A DNA stretch of 45,217 bases from Candidatus Omnitrophota bacterium (lineage in GTDB: Bacteria; Omnitrophota; Gorgyraeia; Duberdicusellales; 4484-171). The notes beneath the pieces are model-generated. The model ran no database searches and was not told the DNA's origin. It worked only from the letters and a program-made list of their open reading frames with translations. A program made the position numbers and the translations under genes. The stretch spans positions 1 to 45,217 of the forward strand of contig JAQVMQ010000005.1 in assembly GCA_028703535.1 (NCBI GenBank). Reading direction: 5' to 3'. Below are positions 28,595 to 36,279 of this stretch, in pieces; the first letter of the stretch is position 1; the number at the start of each line of letters is the position of its first letter.

Positions 28595-28624
28595 AGTATA
28601 CTACTAGCAAATAAGGATTGTCAA
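28595..28624 (-). promoter_or_regulatory. Promoter for the small Cys-peptide gene
   Basis: Minus-strand TTGACA (28624-28619) and TATACT (28600-28595) with an 18-nt spacer. The expected start of transcription is about 17 nt before the ATG at 28571. It diverges from the DEAD-box gene. Confidence 0.65.
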
Positions 28625-28692
28625 TTAATTTCCATAGTCTATTTAAAAACCCTTGCTTTTTTCTCAAGTTAAGGTAATATTAGGAAGCAATT

Positions 28693-30345
28693 ATGATGGA
28701 AAAGTTTAAAAATTTAGGATTATCAGAGAATATTCTTGCCGCATTAAGTAAAAAAGGGTTCGAAGAACCTTCTCCTATCCAGGAAAAAGTCATACCTATA
28801 CTACTAAATGAAGCATACGATGTTATCGCACAGGCACAAACGGGCACCGGTAAGACTGCCGCGTTCGGTATACCGCTTATAGAGAAGCTAATACCTAACC
28901 AAGGCCATGTGCAGACACTTATTCTTACTCCTACACGTGAACTGGCACTGCAGGTTTCAGAAGAAATAAACTCACTAAAAGGAAAAAGCAAACTTTCTAT
29001 TACTGCCATATACGGCGGCCAATCGATAGACGAACAGTTCAGACGCATAAAAAGAGGATTGGATATCATCGTCGGTACGCCCGGCAGAATAATTGACCAT
29101 ATGACACGTAATACATTGTCTTTCGACAAGTTATCATATCTTATACTGGACGAAGCAGATGAGATGCTTAACATGGGTTTTATCGACGATATAGAAAAAA
29201 TACTCCAACAGACAAACAAAGATAAAAAAATGCTTTTGTTCTCTGCGACCATGCCTAAACGCATAATTGATATTTCCAAAAAATATATGCAGTTGACAAA
29301 AACCATAACCGTAAAAAAAGAACAGCTGACCACATCGCTTACCGATCAAATATATTTTGAAGTTTCAGAACGCGATAAATTTGAAGCGTTATGCCGAATA
29401 ATAGACATCGAACCTGAATTTTACGGTTTGATATTCTGCCGCACAAAAGTCGACGTTGATAACGTAAGCTCAAAACTTGTCGATCGCAGTTACGCCGCAG
29501 AAGCGTTACACGGCGATATCTCACAATTCCAACGTGAACGTATACTACGCAAATTCAAAAGCAAACAGACAAACGTACTTGTCGCAACAGACGTAGCCGC
29601 ACGCGGAATAGACGTACAAAACCTTACACATGTAATAAACTATTCCTTACCGCAAGACCCTGAAAGCTACGTACACAGGATAGGCCGTACAGGCCGCGCA
29701 GGAAAACAAGGCACAGCAATAACTTTCATCACACCATCAGAATATAAAAAACTTGTCTTCATCCAACACATAGCTAAAACCGATATACGTAAAGAAAAGA
29801 TACCTGAACCTAAAGATATCATCGCAATTAAAAAAGAAAATATATTATCTGCAATAAGCAAAATAATTGAGAACAACGAACATACGACCTACACAAAAAT
29901 GTCTATTGATTTGCTTGAAAAAGGCACACCCGAAGATGTAATATCAGCTTTGCTGAAACACGCGTTCAGTGACGAGCTTAACGAGTCAAGCTACAGTAAA
30001 ATAGCTCAAGTTACCCGTTCAAGGATCAACGATGACGGTAAAACTCGTCTTTTTATAGCTAAAGGCAGAAAAAAGAATTTTACCGCAAGAGATATAGTCG
30101 AATTCCTAAAAGAAAAAGGCGATCTTACCGACCATGAGATAAATGAAGTACGTGTATTCGACGAATTCTCATTCGCGACTGTTCCTTTTGAAAAAGCTGA
30201 GCTTCTTTTAGCACTGGCAAAAAAAGAATCTAAAGGCCCGCGCCCTATAATAACTAAGGCACGTGATAAAAACAGTTCCGGCAATAAGAGCGAGTCAAGA
30301 CGTCCTCATTCATCCAGAAGTCCACGATTCCCGCGAAAAAGATAA
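28693..30345 (+). CDS. deaD: DEAD-box ATP-dependent RNA helicase (DeaD/CsdA type)
   Basis: Unwinds structured RNA in ribosome assembly, mRNA decay or cold adaptation. The 550 residues show Q motif (LGLSENILAAL to PSPIQ), Walker A AQTGTGKTAA, PTRELA, DEAD box LDEADEML, SATMP, and helicase C-domain motifs VATDVAARGID and HRIGRTGRAGKQG. A DbpA-like RNA-binding domain lies at about 440-510, followed by a basic Arg/Ser-rich tail. Two adjacent ATGs at 28693 and 28696 both lie behind AGGAAG. Confidence 0.94.
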   Translation: MMEKFKNLGLSENILAALSKKGFEEPSPIQEKVIPILLNEAYDVIAQAQTGTGKTAAFGIPLIEKLIPNQGHVQTLILTPTRELALQVSEEINSLKGKSKLSITAIYGGQSIDEQFRRIKRGLDIIVGTPGRIIDHMTRNTLSFDKLSYLILDEADEMLNMGFIDDIEKILQQTNKDKKMLLFSATMPKRIIDISKKYMQLTKTITVKKEQLTTSLTDQIYFEVSERDKFEALCRIIDIEPEFYGLIFCRTKVDVDNVSSKLVDRSYAAEALHGDISQFQRERILRKFKSKQTNVLVATDVAARGIDVQNLTHVINYSLPQDPESYVHRIGRTGRAGKQGTAITFITPSEYKKLVFIQHIAKTDIRKEKIPEPKDIIAIKKENILSAISKIIENNEHTTYTKMSIDLLEKGTPEDVISALLKHAFSDELNESSYSKIAQVTRSRINDDGKTRLFIAKGRKKNFTARDIVEFLKEKGDLTDHEINEVRVFDEFSFATVPFEKAELLLALAKKESKGPRPIITKARDKNSSGNKSESRRPHSSRSPRFPRKR

Positions 30346-30408
30346 ATAAACACAGGTTTGATAGTTCGTCAGTTAAATCCCGGGCATTATTTTATCGATA
30401 GTCTAATC

Positions 30409-30454
30409 AAAAAAACAAGGGCCTGCAAAAATATAAATATTAATACAAGCCCTT
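30409..30454 (-). terminator. Intrinsic terminator of glnN
   Basis: On the minus strand an AAGGGC/GCCCTT stem with a long A/T-rich loop is followed by a T-rich run (TTGTTTTTTTG), 33 nt after the glnN stop codon. Confidence 0.7.
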
Positions 30455-30486
30455 ATAATTATTCACGTCAAAATTTTTCAGACAGT

Positions 30487-32580
30487 TTACTGAAACAGCA
30501 TCTCAGCATATGACGGTAACGGCCACATATCCGCAGGCACAATACCTTCAAGTGTGTCAACCGCTTCCCTAAGTTTAATCTGTCCGATTAACATCTTCTC
30601 AACATTCTCCGCATCAATAGCTTTTTCCAAATTTTTGATGCCTTTAAGAGTTTTCTCAATCTCGTCCATAAGTTCTCTCAATAACCCTTTAGCCGATGTC
30701 TGCGTCCCCATGCCTTTAACCGCATTTATAGACTCTGCAAGAATACCCTGATACTCAATAGCCACAGGTACTATCATAGTCTTTGCCATATTAACCGATA
30801 CTTTCGCTTCGATTAAAACGGTAGATTGATACTGATGTCTGTATATCTCATTACGCGACTTCAATTCCGCCTCAGACAAAACCTTATGTTTAGCAAAAAG
30901 CTTAACGGCATCAGATCTATCCATAGTGTTAACAGCCTCCGGCGTAGTCTTTAAATTCGGCAGTCCGCGTTTCTCCGCTTCTTTGTGCCATTTATCGGAA
31001 TACCCGTCACCATCAAACAATATGCGTTTATGTTTCTTAACAACACCCTGCAGGACAACACTCAACGCGTCATTAAGTTTCTTGCCTTTAGCCATCTCTT
31101 TTTCGATTTTTGAACAAATATCATCCATCGCCTCGGCTACAATAGTATTAAGAACGATATTCGCTCCGGCACAGCTCTGGTTAGAACCAACCGCTCTGAA
31201 CTCAAATTTATTACCGGTAAACGCAAACGGTGAAGTCCTGTTCCTATCAGTAACATCACGCGGCAGCTGCGGTAATGATGTAACACCTAACTCTAATGTC
31301 TGGTATTTTTTCGAACTATGCACTTTACCCTGTTCGATTTGTGTAATGATATCAAACAGCTGTTCACCCAAGAAAATCGACAAAATAGCCGGCGGCGCCT
31401 CGTTAGCACCAAGCCTATGGTCATTCCCGGCCGATGCGACGGACGCTCTTAAAAATTCGGCATGCGTGTCAACTGCCTGCATAAGCGCACATATGATAGT
31501 AAGGAATTTAGCATTTTCATGCGGATTATCACCAGGCGTAAGCCAGTTCTTCCCGTCAGGCCCGCAAATAGCCCAGTTATTATGTTTACCTGACCCGTTA
31601 ACGCCCGCAAACGGTTTTTCATGAAGTAAGGCAACAAGCCCGTGTTTTTCAGCAACACTCTTTATCGTCTCCATAGTTATCATATTATGGTCTACGGCCA
31701 GATTAAGCTCTTCAAATACCGGTGCAATCTCAAACTGCGCAGGGCAGACTTCATTATGTCTTGTTTTGGCCGGTATACCTAATCTCCACAATTCACGATC
31801 CAAATCTTCCATGAAATTCATAATGCGAAGTTTTATGGCACCAAAATAATGGTCTTCCATCTGTTGATGTTTAGCCGGCGCTTTACCAAAAAGCGTACGG
31901 CCGGTCTGTACAAGATCAAGCCGTGCGTCATAGTATCTTTTATCAATAAGAAAATACTCCTGCTCAGCACCTAACGTAGCATATCCGCGTCTATCCTTGG
32001 CTTTAATACCGAACAGCTTCGCCAACTTATCTAATTGCAGCGACAATGCCGATATCGACCGTAACAATGGTGTTTTTTTATCTAACGCTTCACCTGTATA
32101 CGAGTAAAAAGCCGTCGGTATACACAAAGTAGCACCGTTATCCGATTCCTTAATAAACGCAGGCGATGTCGGATCCCACGCAGTATAACCGCGTGCCTCA
32201 AATGTCGCACGCAATCCGCCTGACGGAAAACTCGACGCGTCCGGTTCACCTTTGATCAGCTCCGCACCGGAAAATTTAAATATCACTCCGCCTTCATCAT
32301 CAGGTGAAATAAACGAATCATGTTTTTCAGCCGTTGTGCCGGTTAACGGCTGAAACCAATGCGTAAAATGTGTGGCACCTTTAGATACCGCCCAATTCTT
32401 CATCGCATCAGCAACTTCATCCGCGATAGACGGGTCAATAGTATCGCCAAGCCTTGTAGTTTTTAATAAAGACTTATACGCTTTTTCCGAAAGATAATTC
32501 TTCATAGTCTTTAAATTGAAAACATTCTCACCATAAGTGTCAGCGATTGTCTTCATGTTTTCCTGAAACCCTCTTTCCAT
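30487..32580 (-). CDS. glnN: Glutamine synthetase type III
   Basis: Makes glutamine from glutamate, ammonia and ATP; the main ammonium-assimilating enzyme. At 697 residues it is the large GSIII class, with the characteristic N-terminal [16 protein letters not shown] and [16 protein letters not shown]. Catalytic-core motifs include the Glu-rich [34 protein letters not shown] and [26 protein letters not shown] is the ribosome binding site. It has a near-consensus promoter and a leader of about 200 nt with two terminator modules, described separately. No PII, Amt or ANTAR gene is in the window. Confidence 0.96.
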   Translation of the reverse strand: MERGFQENMKTIADTYGENVFNLKTMKNYLSEKAYKSLLKTTRLGDTIDPSIADEVADAMKNWAVSKGATHFTHWFQPLTGTTAEKHDSFISPDDEGGVIFKFSGAELIKGEPDASSFPSGGLRATFEARGYTAWDPTSPAFIKESDNGATLCIPTAFYSYTGEALDKKTPLLRSISALSLQLDKLAKLFGIKAKDRRGYATLGAEQEYFLIDKRYYDARLDLVQTGRTLFGKAPAKHQQMEDHYFGAIKLRIMNFMEDLDRELWRLGIPAKTRHNEVCPAQFEIAPVFEELNLAVDHNMITMETIKSVAEKHGLVALLHEKPFAGVNGSGKHNNWAICGPDGKNWLTPGDNPHENAKFLTIICALMQAVDTHAEFLRASVASAGNDHRLGANEAPPAILSIFLGEQLFDIITQIEQGKVHSSKKYQTLELGVTSLPQLPRDVTDRNRTSPFAFTGNKFEFRAVGSNQSCAGANIVLNTIVAEAMDDICSKIEKEMAKGKKLNDALSVVLQGVVKKHKRILFDGDGYSDKWHKEAEKRGLPNLKTTPEAVNTMDRSDAVKLFAKHKVLSEAELKSRNEIYRHQYQSTVLIEAKVSVNMAKTMIVPVAIEYQGILAESINAVKGMGTQTSAKGLLRELMDEIEKTLKGIKNLEKAIDAENVEKMLIGQIKLREAVDTLEGIVPADMWPLPSYAEMLFQ

Positions 32581-32635
32581 ATTGCACTCTCCTTGTTTAT
32601 AAAATATCTTACTCGGACAACCATTCCCCTAAAAA

Positions 32636-32709
32636 CAAAAAAACGTCATACTATCTTTAAGATTTTTCAAAGATATATACGACGCCTTTATCCTGTTCCC
32701 TCCATTGGG
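32636..32709 (-). promoter_or_regulatory. glnN leader module 2: ANTAR-type twin hexaloops plus terminator
   Basis: In RNA order: hairpin CCC-AAUGGA-GGG (32709-32698), hairpin GAU-AAAGGC-GUC (32692-32681), then a terminator hairpin (32684-32644, about 13 bp with a small internal loop) followed by eight T with one preceding the run. Both hexaloops have A at position 1 and G at position 4, the signature of ANTAR-protein targets. The second small hairpin shares GUC with the foot of the terminator stem, so the two are mutually exclusive. Confidence 0.65.
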
Positions 32710-32713
32710 TTAT

Positions 32714-32779
32714 AAAAAACAAAAAGAAATGCCCCTAAACTTGAACATTTCTTTGTTGCTTTATCCACTCGCCATTGAA
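32714..32779 (-). promoter_or_regulatory. glnN leader module 1: hexaloop hairpin plus terminator
   Basis: In RNA order: UUC-AAUGGC-GAG hexaloop hairpin (32779-32768; extendable by A-U and U-G pairs), GGAUAAAGC (32766-32758) as in module 2, then a 9-bp terminator stem AAAGAAATG/CATTTCTTT (32754-32723) and TTGTTTTTT. The second hexaloop is less well formed than in module 2. It begins within a few bases of the predicted transcription start. Confidence 0.55.
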
Positions 32780-32789
32780 TAGATATTGA

Positions 32790-32818
32790 AGTATATCTCC
32801 GTAAACAGTTTTTGTCAA
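32790..32818 (-). promoter_or_regulatory. glnN promoter
   Basis: Perfect TTGACA -35 (32818-32813), 17-nt spacer and TATACT -10 (32795-32790) on the minus strand. Transcription should start near 32783, about 200 nt before the ATG. Confidence 0.88.
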
Positions 32819-32826
32819 CTGTTTAC
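32801..32826. promoter_or_regulatory. Operator-like palindrome over the glnN -35 box
   Basis: Perfect 10-bp inverted repeat GTAAACAGTT-N6-AACTGTTTAC that contains the -35 hexamer and much of the spacer. The dyad geometry suggests a dimeric repressor site. Further upstream, to about 32900, I see only a TCCGC/GCGGA dyad near 32829. Confidence 0.55.
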
Positions 32827-32906
32827 CCTTCCGCTAAAGGCGGACCCGCATAAATAAAATTTATTAATGTTATAGGAAAAATAGAAAGCCAAACAACAAT
32901 AAAATA

Positions 32907-33455
32907 TTATCTGGTAGGGTTCAGGCCTGCCTGAACCTCTATAGAACAATTTTTGATATTGTTTTTGTCTACATCCCAATTAAAAGGGTTATCCACAATG
33001 TATTTACGAATATTATCCAATGATTCATCGGTTCTGATAATCTGGTCGTAAAATGATTTTTGCCATTTAAATTCAGACTTGTTTAATTTGTTTATTTTTC
33101 TTGAAACGGTTGATTTAAACGACCCTATCATTATTGATAAATTATTTGTTTTTTGACATTCAATAAAGGAACAGGCTGGCCTGTTCCCTACAGAATTATT
33201 GATAATAATTATTCCGTGCACATGATTTGGCATAACAACAAATTCATCTAATTGAATATTTGCATGATGGTTCGGTAAATCCATCCATGTATTTCGGACA
33301 ATGTCCCCCATATCGTTTAACACCATTCCCCTATTTATAATTTCACCAAAAATATTCTGTCTGTTTTTTGTGCAAATGGTTATGGAATAATACCCATTAT
33401 TTGAATAATCGAAATTTTTTAATCGTAGATCTTTTCTTTTATGAAAGATATCCAT
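32907..33455 (-). CDS. REP-associated tyrosine transposase (RAYT, IS200-like Y1)
   Basis: Single-strand DNA nuclease of the Y1/HUH family that acts on REP palindromes. The 182 residues have the IS200-like start RLKNFDYSNNGYYSITICTK, the HUH motif VMPNHVHGIIII (His78, His80) and catalytic Tyr136 in WQKSFYDQIIR. Two REP-like palindromes with a GTAG foot lie inside the reading frame: one codes for VGNRPACSF (about 89-97), the other for the tail VQAGLNPTR. It starts 10 nt after the HNH gene. Probably a domesticated or passive mobile gene. Confidence 0.88.
   Translation of the reverse strand: MDIFHKRKDLRLKNFDYSNNGYYSITICTKNRQNIFGEIINRGMVLNDMGDIVRNTWMDLPNHHANIQLDEFVVMPNHVHGIIIINNSVGNRPACSFIECQKTNNLSIMIGSFKSTVSRKINKLNKSEFKWQKSFYDQIIRTDESLDNIRKYIVDNPFNWDVDKNNIKNCSIEVQAGLNPTR
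32914..32937 (+). repeat. REP palindrome 1 with GTAG foot
   Basis: GTAG followed by GGTTCAGGC-CT-GCCTGAACC, a perfect 9-bp stem, overlapping the last codons of the transposase gene. GTAG beside the stem is the hallmark recognised by RAYT proteins. Confidence 0.8.
33168..33191 (-). repeat. REP palindrome 2 with GTAG foot, inside the RAYT gene
   Basis: GGAACAGGC-TG-GCCTGTTCC followed by CTAC, so on the minus strand GTAG precedes the stem. It is inverted relative to REP 1 and lies in the middle of the transposase reading frame without breaking it. Confidence 0.8.
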
Positions 33456-33465
33456 TGTTTATTTT

Positions 33466-33747
33466 TTAGAGAATACTCCTAGCTTTGTTTTTTAGTGCTT
33501 TTTTGATTACGCCCGCAACAGTATTCGCGTTTATACCTTTTCTCTTGCAATAACTGGACTTAAACCAATCAGAAAGTTTTTTCGTCTCTTTACTTGAATT
33601 GCATGCCACACAACAACGAGCGATGTTTTCTCTAGTGATAATCTTTGCATCATTTATTATATGTTCCCATGTAGGATTCGTTTTTCTCGCTTCTTTCGAC
33701 AATCCAAATTTTACAGAGCAATAAACACATACTCTATCGCGAACCAA
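33466..33747 (-). CDS. HNH endonuclease, 5' end disrupted by an amber codon
   Basis: A 93-residue HNH nuclease-like protein: CVYC (Cys7, Cys10), TWEHIIN with the metal/catalytic His29, then NIARCCVACNSSK closing the Cys4-type zinc site. The listed start is a TTG at 33747. An in-frame ATG at 33789 reads MNN, then TAG at 33780-33778, then SIPDSLEKEIL straight into this frame, so the original gene probably began at 33789 and was cut by a stop codon. There is no Shine-Dalgarno at either start. It lies between aroG and the RAYT gene and may be part of a mobile module. Confidence 0.65.
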   Translation of the reverse strand: MVRDRVCVYCSVKFGLSKEARKTNPTWEHIINDAKIITRENIARCCVACNSSKETKKLSDWFKSSYCKRKGINANTVAGVIKKALKNKARSIL

Positions 33748-33802
33748 TATTTCTTTTTCTAACGAATCAGGAATGCTCTAATTATTCATAAACTATATAA
33801 TA

Positions 33803-33818
33803 AATTTACGTCTTACGT
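33803..33818 (-). repeat. Short heptad-periodic tract after aroG copy 2
   Basis: Plus-strand AATTTAC-GTCTTAC-GTC directly follows the aroG stop codon; same 7-nt family as at 35050-35112. Confidence 0.35.
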
Positions 33819-34844
33819 CTAAATTGCGTCAGCAATATCTAGAATCAACCGCTCAGAAGCTTCCCAGCCTAAACACGCGTCTGTTATGGATTGGCCAAAC
33901 GTCGTGCCATCAACACTTTGTGTGCCTTCGACAAGATAACTCTCTATCATAAGCCCTTTAACAAGTTTTCTTAATCTATCGGCACGTTTCCTACTCTGCA
34001 TGACTTCCATAGCAATACGCGGCTGTTCATAAAACCGCTTGCCTGAATTTGCATGGTTAGTATCAATAATTATGGAAGGATTAGCCAGTTGACGTTCAAT
34101 ATATGTATCATTTAACAGCATAAGATCTTCATAATGATAGTTAGGTATATTTTCGCCATGTTTGTTGACTGCCCCTCTTAAAACTGCATGAGCATATTCA
34201 TTCCCGTCAGTCTTTACTTCCCAGCCATTATATAGAAAGCTATGTTTCATCTGCGCGGCTTGTATCGAATTAAGCATAACCGTAAGATCACCGCTTGTCG
34301 GGTTTTTCATCCCGACCGGCATATCAACGCCGCTTGCTGTCAACCTATGGAGCTGATCTTCAACTGACCTTGCACCTACCGCGACATATCCTAATACATC
34401 AGATAAATATGGATGGTTACCGGGATAAAGCATTTCATCAGCCGTGCTGAATCCAAAATCCTCGATCATTTTTATATGCATCCGACGTATTGTCTTTAAC
34501 CCTTGCGCTATGTCGGGCGCTTCTGTCGGATCAGGTTGATGAGCCATACCTTTATATCCGGCCCCGGTTGTACGCGGTTTGTTTGTATAGACACGCGGAA
34601 TAATAACCAGCTTATCTTTGACCTTATCCTGTACCTTGGCAAGTCTTGACGTGTATTCGTATACAGCATCAAAATTATGGGCTGAACAAGGTCCGATAAT
34701 AAGTAAAAATTTATCCGATATCCCCAAAAATACATCTTGTATTTTTTTATCACATTCGGCTTTTACCCCGACAGCTTTTTCCGATAACGGTAATTCTTTT
34801 TTTATAGTATCAGGATCTGCTATTTTTTGAACTTTTTCAAACAT
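33819..34844 (-). CDS. aroG: DAHP synthase, class I alpha (copy 2)
   Basis: First step of the shikimate pathway: condenses phosphoenolpyruvate and erythrose 4-phosphate. The 341 residues show the E. coli AroG-type motifs IIGPCSAHN, KPRTTGAGYKG, GARSVEDQ, MKNPTSGD and IESYLVEGTQS. It is a close paralogue of the copy at 35251-36279; the last 68 shared residues up to LGWE are identical. It follows that copy after 406 nt and could have its own feedback specificity. GGAAAGGA serves as the ribosome binding site. Confidence 0.93.
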   Translation of the reverse strand: MFEKVQKIADPDTIKKELPLSEKAVGVKAECDKKIQDVFLGISDKFLLIIGPCSAHNFDAVYEYTSRLAKVQDKVKDKLVIIPRVYTNKPRTTGAGYKGMAHQPDPTEAPDIAQGLKTIRRMHIKMIEDFGFSTADEMLYPGNHPYLSDVLGYVAVGARSVEDQLHRLTASGVDMPVGMKNPTSGDLTVMLNSIQAAQMKHSFLYNGWEVKTDGNEYAHAVLRGAVNKHGENIPNYHYEDLMLLNDTYIERQLANPSIIIDTNHANSGKRFYEQPRIAMEVMQSRKRADRLRKLVKGLMIESYLVEGTQSVDGTTFGQSITDACLGWEASERLILDIADAI

Positions 34845-35250
34845 ACCTATCCTTTCCAGCTATTAATCTTTAGCCTTTAGCTATTCGCTACATTTCATCA
34901 ACAACCAAATAAATATATCATAAACCATATATATTTAAAAGGAATTATAAGATATTATTTGTTTAGAAAAACGCTTAGAGCTGCAAACTGCCGGCTTCCA
35001 CCACATTACCCGTTTCCTTATTAGTCTAATTAAGGCGAATCCGCTTACCAGCTAAAAGCTAAGGGCTAAGAGCTAAAGGCTAAAGGCTAAAGGCTAAAGG
35101 CTATAGGCTAACATCTATCCACTTTTATAAAGTTTTCTTCCCTAACTTTGTCTAAGTCTTACGCATAAGACTTAAGTCTAAATTGCATCAGCCCTTCGCT
35201 ACGCTCAGGACTAATTCGACTACAGATTTATGTTCGCATACTCCATAAAC
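34845..35250. other. 406-nt non-coding gap between the aroG copies, rich in repeats
   Basis: Contains a heptad tract at 34863-34890 (TTAATCT, TTAGCCT, TTAGCTA, TTCGCTA), the main heptad array at 35050-35112, a third tract at 35151-35185 with a perfect AAGTCTTA-CGCA-TAAGACTT dyad (35154-35173), and at about 35171-35192 a 22-nt match (two mismatches) to the very end of aroG copy 2. CCTTCGC-TAC-GCTCAGG follows at 35193-35209. No coding region is evident. Confidence 0.7.
35050..35112 (+). repeat. Nine-unit heptanucleotide array, consensus GGCTAAA
   Basis: Nine consecutive 7-nt units: AGCTAAA, AGCTAAG, GGCTAAG, AGCTAAA, three of GGCTAAA, GGCTATA, GGCTAAC. The best-preserved example of a 7-nt family scattered through the gaps of this window. 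Confidence 0.9.
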
Positions 35251-36279
35251 CTAAGTCTCATCAGCTATCCTTAAGATCAATTTCTCCGTGTCTTCCCACC
35301 CTAAACACGCGTCTGTTATGGATTGGCCAAATGTCGTGCCATCAACACTTTGTGTACCTTCGACAAGATAACTTTCTATCATAAGCCCTTTAACAAGTTT
35401 TCTTAATCTATCGGCACGTTTCCTACTCTGCATTACTTCCATAGCAATACGCGGCTGTTCATAAAAACGTTTACCCGAATTAGCATGGTTAGTATCAACA
35501 ATAACAGAAGCATTGAGCAACTGACGTTCCATATACGCATCATTTAAAAGCATTAAATCCTCATAATGATAGTTCGGTATATTTTCACCGTGCTTGTTAA
35601 CCGCCCCGCGTAACACACCATGGGCATATTCATTACCTTCTGTCTCGACTTCCCAACCTCTATACAGGAAACTATGTTTCATCTGCGCGGCTTGTATCGA
35701 ATTAAGCATAACGGTAATATCACCGCTTGTCGGATTTTTCATGCCGGCAGGCATATCGATACCGCTTATGGTAAGCCGGTGCTGCTGGTTCTCAACTGAC
35801 CGTGCGCCGACAGCGACATAACCCAAAACATCCGACAAATAAGAAAAATTTTCAGGATACAGCATCTCATCAGCCGTGGAGAACCCGAAATCCTCGATAA
35901 CTTTTATATGCATACTTCTTATAGCTTTCAAACCTTGCGCTATATCCGGCGCTTCTGTCGGATCGGGCTGATGAGCCATACCTTTATATCCGGCACCGGT
36001 AGTACGCGGTTTATTTGTATATACTCTGGGCACAATAATAACTTTATCTTTGACTTTATCATGCAACTTAGCAAGCCGCGATACATACTCATAGACCGCA
36101 TCGAAATTATGCGCTGAGCAAGGTCCGACAATAAGAAGAAATTTATCCGAATCACCCGAAAAAATTGAACGAATAGCATTATCATGTTCAGCCTTAATCT
36201 TTACCGCATTATCAGATAACGGTAGTTCTTCTTTTATCTGTTCAGGCTCTATTAATTTTTGTATTCTTTTGAAAGTCAA
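35251..36279 (-). CDS. aroG: DAHP synthase, class I alpha (copy 1, in trp operon)
   Basis: Same enzyme as the neighbouring copy, 342 residues, with IVGPCSAHN, KPRTTGAGYKG, GARSVENQ and MKNPTSGD. The start is a TTG at 36279, 7 nt after AGGAG, overlapping the trpA stop codon (TTGA). Last gene of the trp operon, so its output is tied to tryptophan synthesis. The C-terminus differs from copy 2 (LRIADET against LDIADAI), and the DNA just downstream carries a second version of that ending. Confidence 0.93.
   Translation of the reverse strand: MTFKRIQKLIEPEQIKEELPLSDNAVKIKAEHDNAIRSIFSGDSDKFLLIVGPCSAHNFDAVYEYVSRLAKLHDKVKDKVIIVPRVYTNKPRTTGAGYKGMAHQPDPTEAPDIAQGLKAIRSMHIKVIEDFGFSTADEMLYPENFSYLSDVLGYVAVGARSVENQQHRLTISGIDMPAGMKNPTSGDITVMLNSIQAAQMKHSFLYRGWEVETEGNEYAHGVLRGAVNKHGENIPNYHYEDLMLLNDAYMERQLLNASVIVDTNHANSGKRFYEQPRIAMEVMQSRKRADRLRKLVKGLMIESYLVEGTQSVDGTTFGQSITDACLGWEDTEKLILRIADET

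Noticed and set aside
28653..28680. TTGCTT/TAATAT as the promoter of the DEAD-box helicase
   Set aside because: The implied transcription start would fall at the ribosome binding site, leaving almost no leader; too weak to list.
30926..31624. 232-codon plus-strand frame opposite glnN
   Set aside because: Shadow of the conserved glutamine synthetase coding sequence, with no start signal.
32723..32779. glnA-type glutamine riboswitch in the glnN leader
   Set aside because: The conserved core of that class is not visible; the hexaloop-plus-terminator layout fits ANTAR targets better.
35050..35112. Heptanucleotide array as a CRISPR array or telomere repeat
   Set aside because: No spacers between 7-nt units and no cas genes; similarity to the plant telomere heptamer is coincidental.
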